Positions 53,942 to 63,637 of a DNA stretch of 64,000 nucleotides are shown here, one piece after another (the stretch's first letter is position 1; each line of letters opens with the position of its first letter). The translations under genes were made by a program, and so were the position numbers. Origin of the DNA: Gracilariopsis chorda (Eukaryota; Rhodophyta; Florideophyceae; Gracilariales; Gracilariaceae). A model generated the notes under the pieces. The model had not been told where the DNA came from and searched no databases. It worked only from the letters and a program-made list of their open reading frames with translations. Location of the stretch: contig NBIV01000036.1 in NCBI GenBank assembly GCA_003194525.1, forward strand, positions 248,001-312,000, given 5' to 3'.

Positions 53942-56900
53942 ATGGTCGAGACTCGTGCCTCCCGTCGCGCAGCTGAAGAGGACAGTATAAGTTCCTCCCA
54001 GGCTCAGAGGGCACGCCCTCGCTCCCAATCAGCAGCTGAAGAGAGCTCTCATCCCCCTCGTACCCCGAAGCCCCCAAAGCGAACTAAGCATCATGCCAAG
54101 GACGGCACTGCTTCTGCACGAACGCCTTCCTCACGAAGAACGCGGTTGAACTCTGCGCAATTCGTACCCCAGACCCCGTCACAAGCCCCGCGAACGCGCT
54201 CCAGCATCCGTCGTGAAGCTGAAGAAAGCATTGCTTCTTCTGAGCCACAGCTGCGTCCGCAAGAGCAAACGCATCCAGACGAAGAGAATAGCCATGTGAT
54301 TCGTCCAATTCCTTCCGCTCGACGCTCTGCTCGAATGTCGCGAACGCGACCCGATTCCGCTAATGATCCTAACACGCAGCACAAGCTTCAAGTTACTACC
54401 CCAATGCGGCTCACACGCTCCGCCGCCCGACGCACGCGTGCAGCTGCAGAAGCTGCCGTTGCAGAGGCGCCGAGCTTAAATGATCACGACCTCCCACATT
54501 CAGGTTCTGTTCTGGAACATGCGACCGATCGAGATCATGTGAGCGGCGAGTGTCAATCAACCATTGTGCCAGAGACTGGCACTGAAGAACATTCTTCGCA
54601 ACATGTCGATTCATCGCATGAGCAGAGTCCGAATAGTGTGCACCACTCTCCAGTCCCTATGATCCAGCTTGAGCGTTCGAATGATTTGGACAATTCGTCA
54701 GTGGAAGGCCAGGATGCAGCGCAAACAAAGAAGAGCAAAGAAGCAGAAGTTGAGGTTATAGTGATCGATGACAATGATGAGATCCCTGATGGAGTGAAAT
54801 TTGGTGCGCAAATCAAGGCAGATGGATCCGAGGCCGGTACGCTATGTGAGTATGGCCATGAGACCGAAGAGAATGAAACAAGAAACGATGGTTTTGCCCC
54901 TGTTCTCCAACACAGCACCACTGATGCTCTTCCATCAGCTGAAGAGGTCTATGAACTAGACGATGATATCACGAAATCATTAGGCTTGGAAGTAGATGGA
55001 TATGATCAGAAATCAAACACGGTGGATGTCAGTCCACCTCATCAAGTTGAACACGATTTTGCACAATCAGATAAGAAAGAATCTGAGCAAGGGCGAATGA
55101 TGAATCTGACGAAATCATCATATTCGAATGAAAAAGAACAGCATCAAACATCACTTCCACGAAAGGAAACAAATGTTGTGCCATCGGAGGGTCCTCACCA
55201 AAAGCAAAGTCAAGAGTCTGGCGTGGCGAAACCATTGCTTCTGGAAGACAGCGAATCTAATCAGACGGAAAACAAAGTAGCGACGGCTGCGTCACAACAG
55301 AAGGCAAACGATACGACAATGTCCGAAGAGCGGGAACAAATGCGAGACAAACCATCGAAATCACCGCATTTAAGCGAAGAGAGAACGAATCAAACGAAGA
55401 AGAGAGTTGCAGTCCCTGCATCTCAACTGAAAAGCGCTGATGTAGTATCATCAGGTGAAGAAGAAGATAGTGGAGACTTTGTTAAAGAGTCGCTAGTGTC
55501 GAAGGACATCACTAGTCCTGGCCATGACGTCGCGAATGAAGTGAAGGAAGTAACTGATGTTAACAGACGCGATACCTCAAAGATCGATACGTATAGTCTT
55601 GCGCTGCCTTCCGCGGAGGCCTGTAAGAAGCCTGTAGATGAGATCATTCATACGGTGACAGGAGAACCGAAGCCTCATCAGATCCAGTCGGTTGACCAAA
55701 TGCTCAAGTTAGACGACAAGATGATGTCACTGTTCTTCCGTCGGGACGCAATAATTAGTGGTTTCTGCCGACAGTTTCTTAAACAAACATATGCGCGCCA
55801 AACAAAACTAGAATTTGGGACGGACTCACGTTATCAGTTCATACCAAAGCGCCGAAGAGGCTTGCCTCCCATGGGACCTCTCGCCCAGGTTGAGATTGAC
55901 GACCAGTTTGATGCTGGACAACTATGGGAGGAACTGGAACTCAGAAACAAGCCGCTCTTGGCACATTTGCAACGTAGAGTCAATGCGATTCACAAGGAGC
56001 AGGAAGAAACCACAAGAGCGTTGAGAAGGGCTACTGCAAATGACGAAAGTTCAGAAGCAGACGAAGAGTTTGGAGAAAACGAAGGTATATCAGAGCGGCC
56101 TGAAGAAGAACATGCGGGGGATGTACTCTCACACGATAAAGACTCGCGAAAAGAACTTGAAAAGGGAAATAGCAAAAGCCTCATAAACGATGGTGAAGAT
56201 ATGAAGAAGCAACCGAAGACGGTTAGATTTAACGTGAGCTCGGGCAAGGCAAACTCCGATGACAAAACTGATGAAAGGCGCTTGGGCGACGACCAAGATT
56301 TGCAGCGAAGCTCTTCAAGAACGAGAAAACGCCAAGGTCTAGAAGATGGGTTCTTTAGCGTAAACGACATGGAGAATTTTGCGGCGGAGGCTGAGGGCCT
56401 TGCTCTTTCAGGGAAACTGATAGCTTCAGATAATGAGGATGATCGTAATGACGGGTGGTCAGAGAGTGTTTCAAGCGAAGAGCAAGAGCAAGGAACTGAC
56501 GGCAAGATCGGGAGGTTTTTGTATTCTGATTTCTTTGACCCACCCACGAAAATCGGAGGAAAACATACTGGAGCGGTCAAAGCACTGCAGCTTCTTGAAG
56601 ATGATGAGTTGAGTAATTTTGGCGCAAACCTTGAAACAGGGAAACCACGAGGGAGCCCCGCACTTGATTCTGCGCTTCCAGCCGGTGTTTCAGAGCCTGA
56701 TAACTCTCAAACTACTCCTCTGGAAAGATCTCGATCAAGAGCAAAGAGAAAGATCGAGGCGATGGAAGAAGCGAGTGTCTCAAAGAAGTCGTGGGAACTT
56801 AGAGGCGAGATTTCAGCCTTTGCACGCCCCAAGGACAGTCTGCTGGACACTGATATGCACCACGATATAGCTGTGAAGCCGAAGGCTTTCTTAGCGAGTG

Positions 56901-57697
56901 AAATCAATGAAACTATCGAGGATGTGATCAAACAGAGAATAATAGATGGCCTTTTTGATGACGTTGTGATGCAACTTCCGGACGCGTATGTGGAGCACAA
57001 GCGAAAAGGACGTCAGAATGAGCTCGCTGATATTTCTCAAGAGAAACCTACTGAGGGACTTGCGGATCTGTACGCTAGGGAGTTCAACGAGGAGCGTGAA
57101 AAGCAGAACAAGGTCATGCTTGCATCTAAGGAAGTCCAGAGGGAGGCTGATCAACCCCTAACCGAGCAACAACAAGAAGTGAATAAGCTGTTTGAGAAGA
57201 TTTCAAAGAAATTGGATGCACTATCTAGCATGCGCTTTACACCACTGTCGGAAGACGTCAAGATTGATGTGTCCACGAAGAACGTCAAGGCCATTGCTGC
57301 TGAAGAAGCTATTCCGGAAGGTGTCAGCGACGCGAACTTGTTAACGCCGAAAGAGGTGTTCAGTGTGGACAAAAAGGAGGCTGTTGGTGAAAAAGAAGTC
57401 ACTAAAGAAGAAAGGCGTGCAGCGCGCCGTATGAGGAAGTCTAAGAAACGAAAGCGGCAAGCGGCAGATGAATCGAAGAAACAAGCGCTTGTCCAAACAG
57501 ATCCTATCCTTGCGGAGAAGAGGAGAGCAGAGACAGCTCTAATTCGCCGCGGAAAGAAGCCCAAGCTTGCAGATGAAGATACGAGACTTGGGGTAACTCA
57601 AACAAAGGACTTGATGAAGCGCTTTGGAGGGATTAAAAACCCTGAAGCAATTGAGACTCAACTTCACAAGAAGCCAGCTTCTCATTTCAGACTATAG
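53942..57697 (+). CDS. MPP10: MPP10, U3 snoRNP protein, with very long N-terminal extension
   Basis: 1,251 codons from the ATG at 53,942 (an open stretch reaches further upstream without ATG). The C-terminal 670 residues match MPP10. Markers are FDAGQLWEELELRNKPLL (near residue 660), YSDFFDPP (near 860), SWELRGEISAFARP then LLDTDMHHDIAVKP, IEDVIKQRIIDGLFDDV, GLADLYAREF, KKLDALSSMRFTPL, and a Lys-rich KEERRAARRMRKSKKRKRQ stretch. MPP10 acts in the small-subunit processome with IMP3 and IMP4 in 18S pre-rRNA cleavage. Human and yeast proteins are about 590-680 residues, so the first 580 residues here are extra: acidic, Ser/Thr/Gln-rich and likely disordered. They include an imperfect repeat of about 43 residues (NQTENKVATAASQ and NQTKKRVAVPASQ). 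No intron is seen. Confidence 0.9.
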   Translation: MVETRASRRAAEEDSISSSQAQRARPRSQSAAEESSHPPRTPKPPKRTKHHAKDGTASARTPSSRRTRLNSAQFVPQTPSQAPRTRSSIRREAEESIASSEPQLRPQEQTHPDEENSHVIRPIPSARRSARMSRTRPDSANDPNTQHKLQVTTPMRLTRSAARRTRAAAEAAVAEAPSLNDHDLPHSGSVLEHATDRDHVSGECQSTIVPETGTEEHSSQHVDSSHEQSPNSVHHSPVPMIQLERSNDLDNSSVEGQDAAQTKKSKEAEVEVIVIDDNDEIPDGVKFGAQIKADGSEAGTLCEYGHETEENETRNDGFAPVLQHSTTDALPSAEEVYELDDDITKSLGLEVDGYDQKSNTVDVSPPHQVEHDFAQSDKKESEQGRMMNLTKSSYSNEKEQHQTSLPRKETNVVPSEGPHQKQSQESGVAKPLLLEDSESNQTENKVATAASQQKANDTTMSEEREQMRDKPSKSPHLSEERTNQTKKRVAVPASQLKSADVVSSGEEEDSGDFVKESLVSKDITSPGHDVANEVKEVTDVNRRDTSKIDTYSLALPSAEACKKPVDEIIHTVTGEPKPHQIQSVDQMLKLDDKMMSLFFRRDAIISGFCRQFLKQTYARQTKLEFGTDSRYQFIPKRRRGLPPMGPLAQVEIDDQFDAGQLWEELELRNKPLLAHLQRRVNAIHKEQEETTRALRRATANDESSEADEEFGENEGISERPEEEHAGDVLSHDKDSRKELEKGNSKSLINDGEDMKKQPKTVRFNVSSGKANSDDKTDERRLGDDQDLQRSSSRTRKRQGLEDGFFSVNDMENFAAEAEGLALSGKLIASDNEDDRNDGWSESVSSEEQEQGTDGKIGRFLYSDFFDPPTKIGGKHTGAVKALQLLEDDELSNFGANLETGKPRGSPALDSALPAGVSEPDNSQTTPLERSRSRAKRKIEAMEEASVSKKSWELRGEISAFARPKDSLLDTDMHHDIAVKPKAFLASEINETIEDVIKQRIIDGLFDDVVMQLPDAYVEHKRKGRQNELADISQEKPTEGLADLYAREFNEEREKQNKVMLASKEVQREADQPLTEQQQEVNKLFEKISKKLDALSSMRFTPLSEDVKIDVSTKNVKAIAAEEAIPEGVSDANLLTPKEVFSVDKKEAVGEKEVTKEERRAARRMRKSKKRKRQAADESKKQALVQTDPILAEKRRAETALIRRGKKPKLADEDTRLGVTQTKDLMKRFGGIKNPEAIETQLHKKPASHFRL

Positions 57698-58362
57698 CAA
57701 GGTGCATATCTAGCTAGCTAGAGGTGTAGTCACGAGGATAAAAGATAGCAATCTAGCCGTCCGTCGGTAGATTACAAGGAGCAGCATAAGGCTTAGCAGT
57801 GGCTACAGTACCAACGGTACAGGTACCTTTGGTACGGAGTAGATACCGCGGTCGGTTTTCGCGGGAACTTGTCTTTTGTATTCAAGAATGTGATCACAGA
57901 TCTGCGTCAAACAGATCGCACCAATCAAATCACGTTTAACGATGACTTGACCTACCCTTCGGTACCGTTCGTACCCAACTGCTAGGTCTGATCTTTGACG
58001 GCAAAGTTACAGATTTGGAACTGTGAACCAACGCCATTCGTCGCAGTAGACGGATTCGTATTATCTATAGGTGCTGTTCTTCCGAAACTTTCGCTTTGGG
58101 GGTTCCCCTTGTCAGTTGTGTGATACATCTAGGAGCAGTCTAGTAACTCCTTTGAGTTGCCGTAACCGTACCGTAATTGCCAGAAAACTGTTGCTCAGTC
58201 TACTTCGAACTATTTTCAGTTCTCCGAAACAAATCGACGACTCGGGACCTCAACAAGCAGCTATCTTGAGCTACATATTCCTCGAGTTCTCACAGTTTGG
58301 ATAGATTCTCAGCTCTAGTTGACGATTCAGAGACCTCATTTCGATCTTTCAAATCAAACAAC
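57698..58362. other. Intergenic stretch with GTACC palindromes
   Basis: Between MPP10 and the membrane-protein gene. It contains short inverted repeats GTACC-AAC-GGTAC (57,809-57,821), GTACC-TTT-GGTAC (57,824-57,836), ACCGCGGT (57,846-57,853) and GGTAC-CGTTC-GTACC (57,961-57,975). No ORF is supported. Confidence 0.5.
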
Positions 58363-59059
58363 ATGGTTTTCTTCCCTTCGGAGTTCATACCCGAATATCG
58401 TCCGGCGAAAAAGTACTCTGTTCTTTCCTCCAATGGATGGTGGATGAATCGGTGGCCTTTGCTCGGGTGGTTGGAGACGTTTGTGAAAGTAGCTGCTTGG
58501 ATTGCAGTGCCCTATATTCCTGCTCAACGCACAGAACGTATACCTTCCCTGTCGCCGCAAGTGGCCGTTGAACTCTCAATAATGTTGCTCGCATCTGTTC
58601 TGCTTGCCGTCGCTATCATTGATCGTCTCGTATACCGTGAGATACTATCCATGATATTTGTGTTTCCTAACAACTGGGCACATTGGTCGGTTACTATGGC
58701 TCTGTATCAACATGGACGAGATGGTATTAACGGCAAGTATTTCCGCATTTTCTGCTGGCTTATGCTAACAGGAGATATAGTGAAACTTTTGTTCTTCGCG
58801 GTTCACGACTTTTCGAGAATAGGGGTAGCAATCTATGTAAGTTTCATCTTTCCTTTTTGAGCTTTAGGTTGATGATATGTACTAAGTCTTCGCTCATGTC
58901 CTTCTTTTCTCACGAAAGGTCTTCTATGTCTTAACGGCTCTCTTTGCTGCGATGTATGGTGCAATTCTAGTTTTGGACTACGGATATGGTACCCCATGGG
59001 CCCTGAGTGCTGCTAAGGCCCTTTCTTTGCAGACTTTTTTTGAAAGGCTGCGAAGGTGA
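58363..59059 (+). CDS. Small multi-pass membrane protein, one intron, unknown function
   Basis: Two exons, 58,363-58,836 and 58,919-59,059, give 204 codons. The ATG at 58,363 starts MVFFPSEFIPEYRPAKK. Hydrophobic spans lie at about 38-58 (WLETFVKVAAWIAVPYI), 70-92 (ELSIMLLASVLLAVAIID), 130-150 (FRIFCWLMLTGDIVKLLFFAV) and 158-180 across the exon joint (VFYVLTALFAAMYGAILVLDY), suggesting four membrane passes. The protein ends FFERLRR, a basic tail expected in the cytosol. The joint is phase 0 and the second exon continues a membrane span, which supports the splice. No family is recognised. It converges on TRAPPC13 with only 78 bases between stop codons. Confidence 0.7.
58837..58918 (+). other. 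Spliceosomal intron, 82 bases
   Basis: Begins GTAAGT and ends CACGAAAG. A branch-point-like TACTAAG lies at about 58,880, some 35 bases before the acceptor, with a pyrimidine-rich stretch between. Without splicing, the frame stops at 58,860. Confidence 0.75.
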
Positions 59060-59137
59060 GGATTGCAATGTGTTCATGAAAATACGTAATCGGACATAGC
59101 TAATGTCCGGAATTAATCAAGGGATACGGTTACAACG

Positions 59138-60454
59138 TTATAAGACTGTTATGGAGGGTGAGTCAGCTTTGTAGCTAACTTTTGAATCAATATCTACCAC
59201 CCGTATACCGCTCAGAGTGTGTTGTCCCCGCACAAGAGCAATCATTGTGATTCCACACCTAGCAATTTGTCCGGGAAATACATCACCAAGAGAAACCCCG
59301 CTAACGCCAACTGGAACAATGTCACCCACCAAATCTCGGCGAATTTGTAAATATAACCTCCTCTCGGTATCTGTGTTGTTCCTTGCGGCGCATCGTACAA
59401 CAAAAGGCTGATGAACATGTATGTCCTGGGGTACGGCACATACACCAACCTCGATTTCTGGTTGCTTGTCTTGTATGTTAGACAAGACCACTTCCTGCTC
59501 CATTCTCGCATGTTCTCCAGCTGCCGAGCGCCATGATATTGCTATTTTCCCTAAGTATTTCGTGGAGTTCTTTGATGATGAATCATACTGAGGACGTCGT
59601 ACCTCTGCTCCGTCCCATAGGCTAGACGAAAGCTGCAAAGGGAGCTTCCGGTAAACGTGAAACAGAAACGTTGTGATATCACCAGCACCGATAACGGCAC
59701 GACGACCATGTTTGAGCATGTAATCTAGGGTTTGCAAGCGACTCTCATCATCCCTTCTCAGAGCTCGGACGCTGTAAGGGGCTTTGGGTTCGAAGACAGC
59801 CTTAGTGGCGTACAGGGGCATTGGAATGGCATTTAAAAGGCGTAAGTCAACAAGGTAATGTAGATAAGTAGAAGATGGGATTGGTGGAGAAGCAATCGGA
59901 ATGGCATCAAGACGGCGATATAAGGGCACCACTGACAGCGTTGGTTCCAACGGTGGAAGGACATTGAAGCGGAAGAACTGACGTAATGATCTGGTTTGTC
60001 CATTGTCCCGATAAGAAGCAGTGCACACCAATACATGTACGCCGAGCTCTGATAGAGTGATGCTGACGACGTTGTTCATGCTCTTGCGCGATTTGAGCGG
60101 TAGAGGTTTATGATTTTCGAAGAGTGGAATACGTTTCTGAGAAGCAGTTTGCATCATTATGTTCACAACTACCGATTCAACTGCAGACTGAGAACGATTA
60201 AAGACTGAAACGAAGGAGCGAAAGGTTTCATACGCGTATATGGAACCGAATGAAGACGGCAGGACAGTTAGAGATCCAATGCCGCACGGAGCGCCTTCAG
60301 CCTCCCAGACGGGGGCGTTTTCGAAGATATCCGCAGGAGTGTTGACAGCTGTGAAGGGCAGTGGGTTCGTTCGTGTAGGAAGCGGAACCGTAAGACGCAT
60401 CACGCGAAACGTGAGAGCGTGAGGGCCAGAGCGCGCTGGTGAAGCATCCCGCAT
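59138..60454 (-). CDS. TRAPPC13: TRAPPC13 (DUF974), TRAPP complex subunit 13
   Basis: 438 codons from ATG, close to the human protein (about 417). Family hallmarks run in order. HALTFRVMRLTVP (residues about 12-24) is followed by LPSSFGSIYAYETFRSFVSV (about 66-85), then the NNVVSITLSELGVHVLVCTASY segment (about 128-150), FFRFNVLPPLEPTLSV (about 161-176), and HYLVDLRLLNAIPMPLYATKAVFEP (about 204-228). The C-terminal part is made of beta-rich repeats ending in VRGQHTLSGIRVVD. TRAPPC13 is a subunit of the TRAPP II/III-type tethering complexes that activate Rab GTPases in ER-Golgi and autophagy traffic. It is single-exon as far as seen, and divergent from alpha-tubulin across about 750 bases. Confidence 0.92.
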   Translation of the reverse strand: MRDASPARSGPHALTFRVMRLTVPLPTRTNPLPFTAVNTPADIFENAPVWEAEGAPCGIGSLTVLPSSFGSIYAYETFRSFVSVFNRSQSAVESVVVNIMMQTASQKRIPLFENHKPLPLKSRKSMNNVVSITLSELGVHVLVCTASYRDNGQTRSLRQFFRFNVLPPLEPTLSVVPLYRRLDAIPIASPPIPSSTYLHYLVDLRLLNAIPMPLYATKAVFEPKAPYSVRALRRDDESRLQTLDYMLKHGRRAVIGAGDITTFLFHVYRKLPLQLSSSLWDGAEVRRPQYDSSSKNSTKYLGKIAISWRSAAGEHARMEQEVVLSNIQDKQPEIEVGVCAVPQDIHVHQPFVVRCAARNNTDTERRLYLQIRRDLVGDIVPVGVSGVSLGDVFPGQIARCGITMIALVRGQHTLSGIRVVDIDSKVSYKADSPSITVL

Positions 60455-61204
60455 CGTGATGAGCAGTCAACACTGATGCAAACTCTGTGTTCGTCAGCGT
60501 TGCGGCAGCCCAACTCAATTGCAGTGATCAGGAAGCAATGCGTCGACAACAATAACGGACGGTGGCTCCCAGTATCAAGCTCAGCGTGTGAGGGAAAAAC
60601 GGAGACGCTGGCGATGAAATGCTTGCATACCCCAGACTGTGTTGCGCTTCATTTCAGGCTAGGCCATCTTCTCTGTCGTGTGCTACAAACGGTAAGGGTT
60701 ACAACGGTGGGGAGAAATTCGTTCGCCCATGGCGTCTAATACCAAAGGTAAGGTTACTGCTACTCGCTGCCAGCGAGTCGCTGGCTCTTCCACTCGAGTC
60801 GAACGCGCAAAGCACAGCAGAGACCCGTACACATGATGCATTTTTTTGGATCCACATTACGCACCTTTCCAGCTAAGCAGGGCACCATTCGCTGCCACCA
60901 CCGCGCGCATTCAAAAGTTGGTCCCCGTGCACTTTGAACGGCGACGAGCGCACAAATATTTCCAAATTTTTGAATTGGCTTAACCCTAAGCCATGTTTTT
61001 GGCGCCCTACCGTTCGCGCTCTTTGCTTCCTTGGCTTAAAACCGTCCGCCCTCCAGCCCTCTCCTCCCTTCGTCGTCTCCCTCAACCCGGTTAGCAGTTT
61101 GACGAGTGCTCGCTGAAGCATTTCTTGTTGAACTCTTCCCATCACGCGTATTGCAACGCAAATTCCTTGCTCTTCTTCTTCATTCTAATCCGACATCTAT
61201 CATC
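60455..61204. promoter_or_regulatory. Divergent intergenic region between TRAPPC13 and alpha-tubulin
   Basis: No ORF supported. The 150 bases before the tubulin ATG are pyrimidine-rich (61,045-61,090 and 61,160-61,195), a common leader feature of highly expressed genes. A TTAAAA-type box at about 61,037-61,042 is a possible core-promoter element. The frame upstream of the ATG stays open but is taken as leader because alpha-tubulin starts MREI. Confidence 0.4.
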
Positions 61205-62560
61205 ATGCGCGAGATCATCTCTCTTCACATCGGCCAAGCCGGCGTCCAGGTTGCCAACTCCTGTTGGGAACTCTATTGCATGGAGCACGGTATCGATCCG
61301 GATGGATCCATCTCCGCCGAGAAGTCGAAGAATAGAGGAAGCGATTCTTTCTCCACCTTCTTCTCAGAGACTTCTGGAGGAAAGCACATCCCACGTGCCG
61401 TTTTCCTCGACCTCGAACCCACTGTCATTGACGAAGTTCGTCACGGCGAATTCCGCCAACTCTACCACCCCGAGCACCTCATCACCGGGAAGGAGGATGC
61501 CGCGAACAACTACGCTCGTGGCCACTACACCGTTGGCAAGGAAATTGTCGACGTTGCCTTGGATCGTATTCGCAAGCTCGCCGACAACTGCTCCGGTTTG
61601 CAAGGATTTTTGGTGTTCTCCTCCGTTGGTGGTGGCACTGGCTCTGGTCTCGGTTCACTGCTTCTGGATCGAATTTCATGTGACTATGGCAAGAAATCTA
61701 AGCTCGGTTTCACCGTCTATCCCTCTCCGCAGGTTTCTACTTCTGTTGTTGAGCCGTACAATTCAGTGCTGGCCACCCACGCCTTACTGGAGCATCTTGA
61801 CGTCGGTGTGGTTCTGGACAATGAAGCTATCTACGACATTTGCAGACGCTCTTTGGGTATCGCTCGCCCTACCTACTCAAACCTCAACCGCCTCATCGCA
61901 CAGGTCGTGTCTTCACTTACCGCCTCCCTTCGCTTTGATGGTGCCTTGAATGTCGATATCAATGAGTTCCAGACTAACCTTGTGCCGTATCCTCGTATCC
62001 ATTTCATGCTTTCCGCCTATGCACCTATTGTGTCGAAAGAGAAGGCTTATCACGAGGAATCTAGTGTTTCCGAGATCACTTCAGCAGTCTTTGAGCCTAA
62101 TGCTGCATTTGCCAAATGTGATCCACGCTCTGGTCGCTACATTGCTGTGTCTTTGAACTATCGTGGAGACGACATCTTCCCTAGGGATGTCAACGCGGCA
62201 GTCGCATCCATCAAGACGAAACGTTCTATTCAATTTGTGGAATGGTCACCGACTGGTATGAAGATTGGTATCAACTCTCAGCCACCTACCTTGGTGAAGA
62301 ACGATGATCTCGCCGAGTCCAAGAGATCCGTGTGCTCCATTGCTAACTCAACTGCCATAGCAGAAGTCTTCGCTCGCATCAACGCCAAGTTTGATCTCAT
62401 GTTTTCGAAGAGGGCCTTCGTGCACTGGTTCGTTGGGGAGGGTATGGAGGAAGGTGAATTCTCCGAGGCACGTGAGAATCTTGCCATGTTGGAGAAGGAC
62501 TACGCCGAAGTGTCAAACGAGGAAGAGGAGATGGATGAGGAGGGACCGGACGGATACTAG
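61205..62560 (+). CDS. TUBA: Alpha-tubulin
   Basis: 451 codons from ATG, exactly the standard length. It starts [15 protein letters not shown], matching the MREC/MREI opening of alpha-tubulins. The tubulin signature GGGTGSGLG lies near residues 142-150, and [18 protein letters not shown] places the catalytic Glu near 254, which promotes hydrolysis of beta-tubulin GTP. Lys40, the acetylation site, is present ([10 protein letters not shown]). The acidic tail ends [13 protein letters not shown], so the terminal Tyr is kept though the usual E-E/E-G-E-E-Y ending is not. It would pair with beta-tubulin in microtubules. No intron is seen. Divergent neighbour: TRAPPC13. Confidence 0.97.
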   Translation: MREIISLHIGQAGVQVANSCWELYCMEHGIDPDGSISAEKSKNRGSDSFSTFFSETSGGKHIPRAVFLDLEPTVIDEVRHGEFRQLYHPEHLITGKEDAANNYARGHYTVGKEIVDVALDRIRKLADNCSGLQGFLVFSSVGGGTGSGLGSLLLDRISCDYGKKSKLGFTVYPSPQVSTSVVEPYNSVLATHALLEHLDVGVVLDNEAIYDICRRSLGIARPTYSNLNRLIAQVVSSLTASLRFDGALNVDINEFQTNLVPYPRIHFMLSAYAPIVSKEKAYHEESSVSEITSAVFEPNAAFAKCDPRSGRYIAVSLNYRGDDIFPRDVNAAVASIKTKRSIQFVEWSPTGMKIGINSQPPTLVKNDDLAESKRSVCSIANSTAIAEVFARINAKFDLMFSKRAFVHWFVGEGMEEGEFSEARENLAMLEKDYAEVSNEEEEMDEEGPDGY

Positions 62561-63637
62561 ATTGATGCGTACAAAGGCGTACAGAGGGATTTTCAGGACT
62601 TATCCGTAGGATAGCCAGTTTTAGTTGAGCGGTATTGCAATCAGACAGCCACTATTGTGTTATCAGGGCTAGAGCGAAGCCGCTATTCGATAAACTATCC
62701 TGTTGTGGTTCAATATGTTTTACACCTTAAATCTCCCTAAAACCCTTCTGTTTGAAGAGTCGGAACCTGACAATTCCACGAGCAAGCCACAGAGCTGATG
62801 AGAATGATAACCAGTCGGCCGATGTGATTACGGTTCCATGACCCAAAGATACATTGTCCCCCTCACGTTGTGTAATCGAGCACTATCTGTTCCCTTGCAC
62901 AGATTAGCTACGCTCAATCCGGGAAGTCAAACGCTACTTCAGGTAATGCTGAAACTACGAAGACCGGATAGGCAACTATTGTGGAGCACACTGAAGCTCC
63001 AGAAACACTATGGCTCAACCAGCTTGCTGCGTGTTGTCTTTACTCTAGAATCCCCTCTTGTCACCTAGCAACAACAACACGCTACAGGATGGCGCAACAA
63101 TCGTCTTCTTCTTCTTTTTTATGGGCACACATTACCTGATTACGGCATTGTGGTAGAATCTAACTCTACAGGGGAGCTTTTCTTCGTCTAGCATGCTAAA
63201 CTCTATGTACGTAAAGCTCCTCGGAAAGAAAGATTTTCTCTGTCCCGTAGTACCAATCTCTATTCATGTCCCCGGAATGTAGCCGATGACTGCTGCTTGC
63301 TCTCACCTTGCAGCAGCCGTGTTGCGCTCACTAGCTACTATCTCGGAACATGGAAAGATTAGTACCAAGCTTCTACGGGAAGACCCGAGATCGGATCCAT
63401 TTCGTTCTGACGCGACTCGCCTTTTCCATTCTTTTCTCTGCTATTCCTTCCCTTTCCACCAGAGGACGTCAGCTAAGGGGCACACCACGACAAGGCGGAT
63501 TCCAATGTGCCTCGTTTTCGTCGTCTAGAAGCACTAACGACGTTCTACCCACCCTTTCCTCTTTACCCTTGGCGATTTCGGGTAGTTGAACCGACCTAAC
63601 ACACGTGCTTTTCTTCAATCCTGGCGCAAGTTCCGTA
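62561..63637. other. Downstream stretch of alpha-tubulin, no gene recognised
   Basis: Short frames only (for example 63,350-63,589 plus). No polyadenylation hexamer AATAAA is obvious after the tubulin stop. I see nothing else I can support. Confidence 0.4.

Noticed and set aside
55990-56580. Long minus-strand frame opposite MPP10
   Set aside because: Shadow of the MPP10 coding strand: Ser-rich antisense of acidic codons.
61106-61204. 33-codon extension upstream of alpha-tubulin
   Set aside because: Alpha-tubulins begin MREI/MREC and the 61,205 ATG gives the exact 451-residue length.
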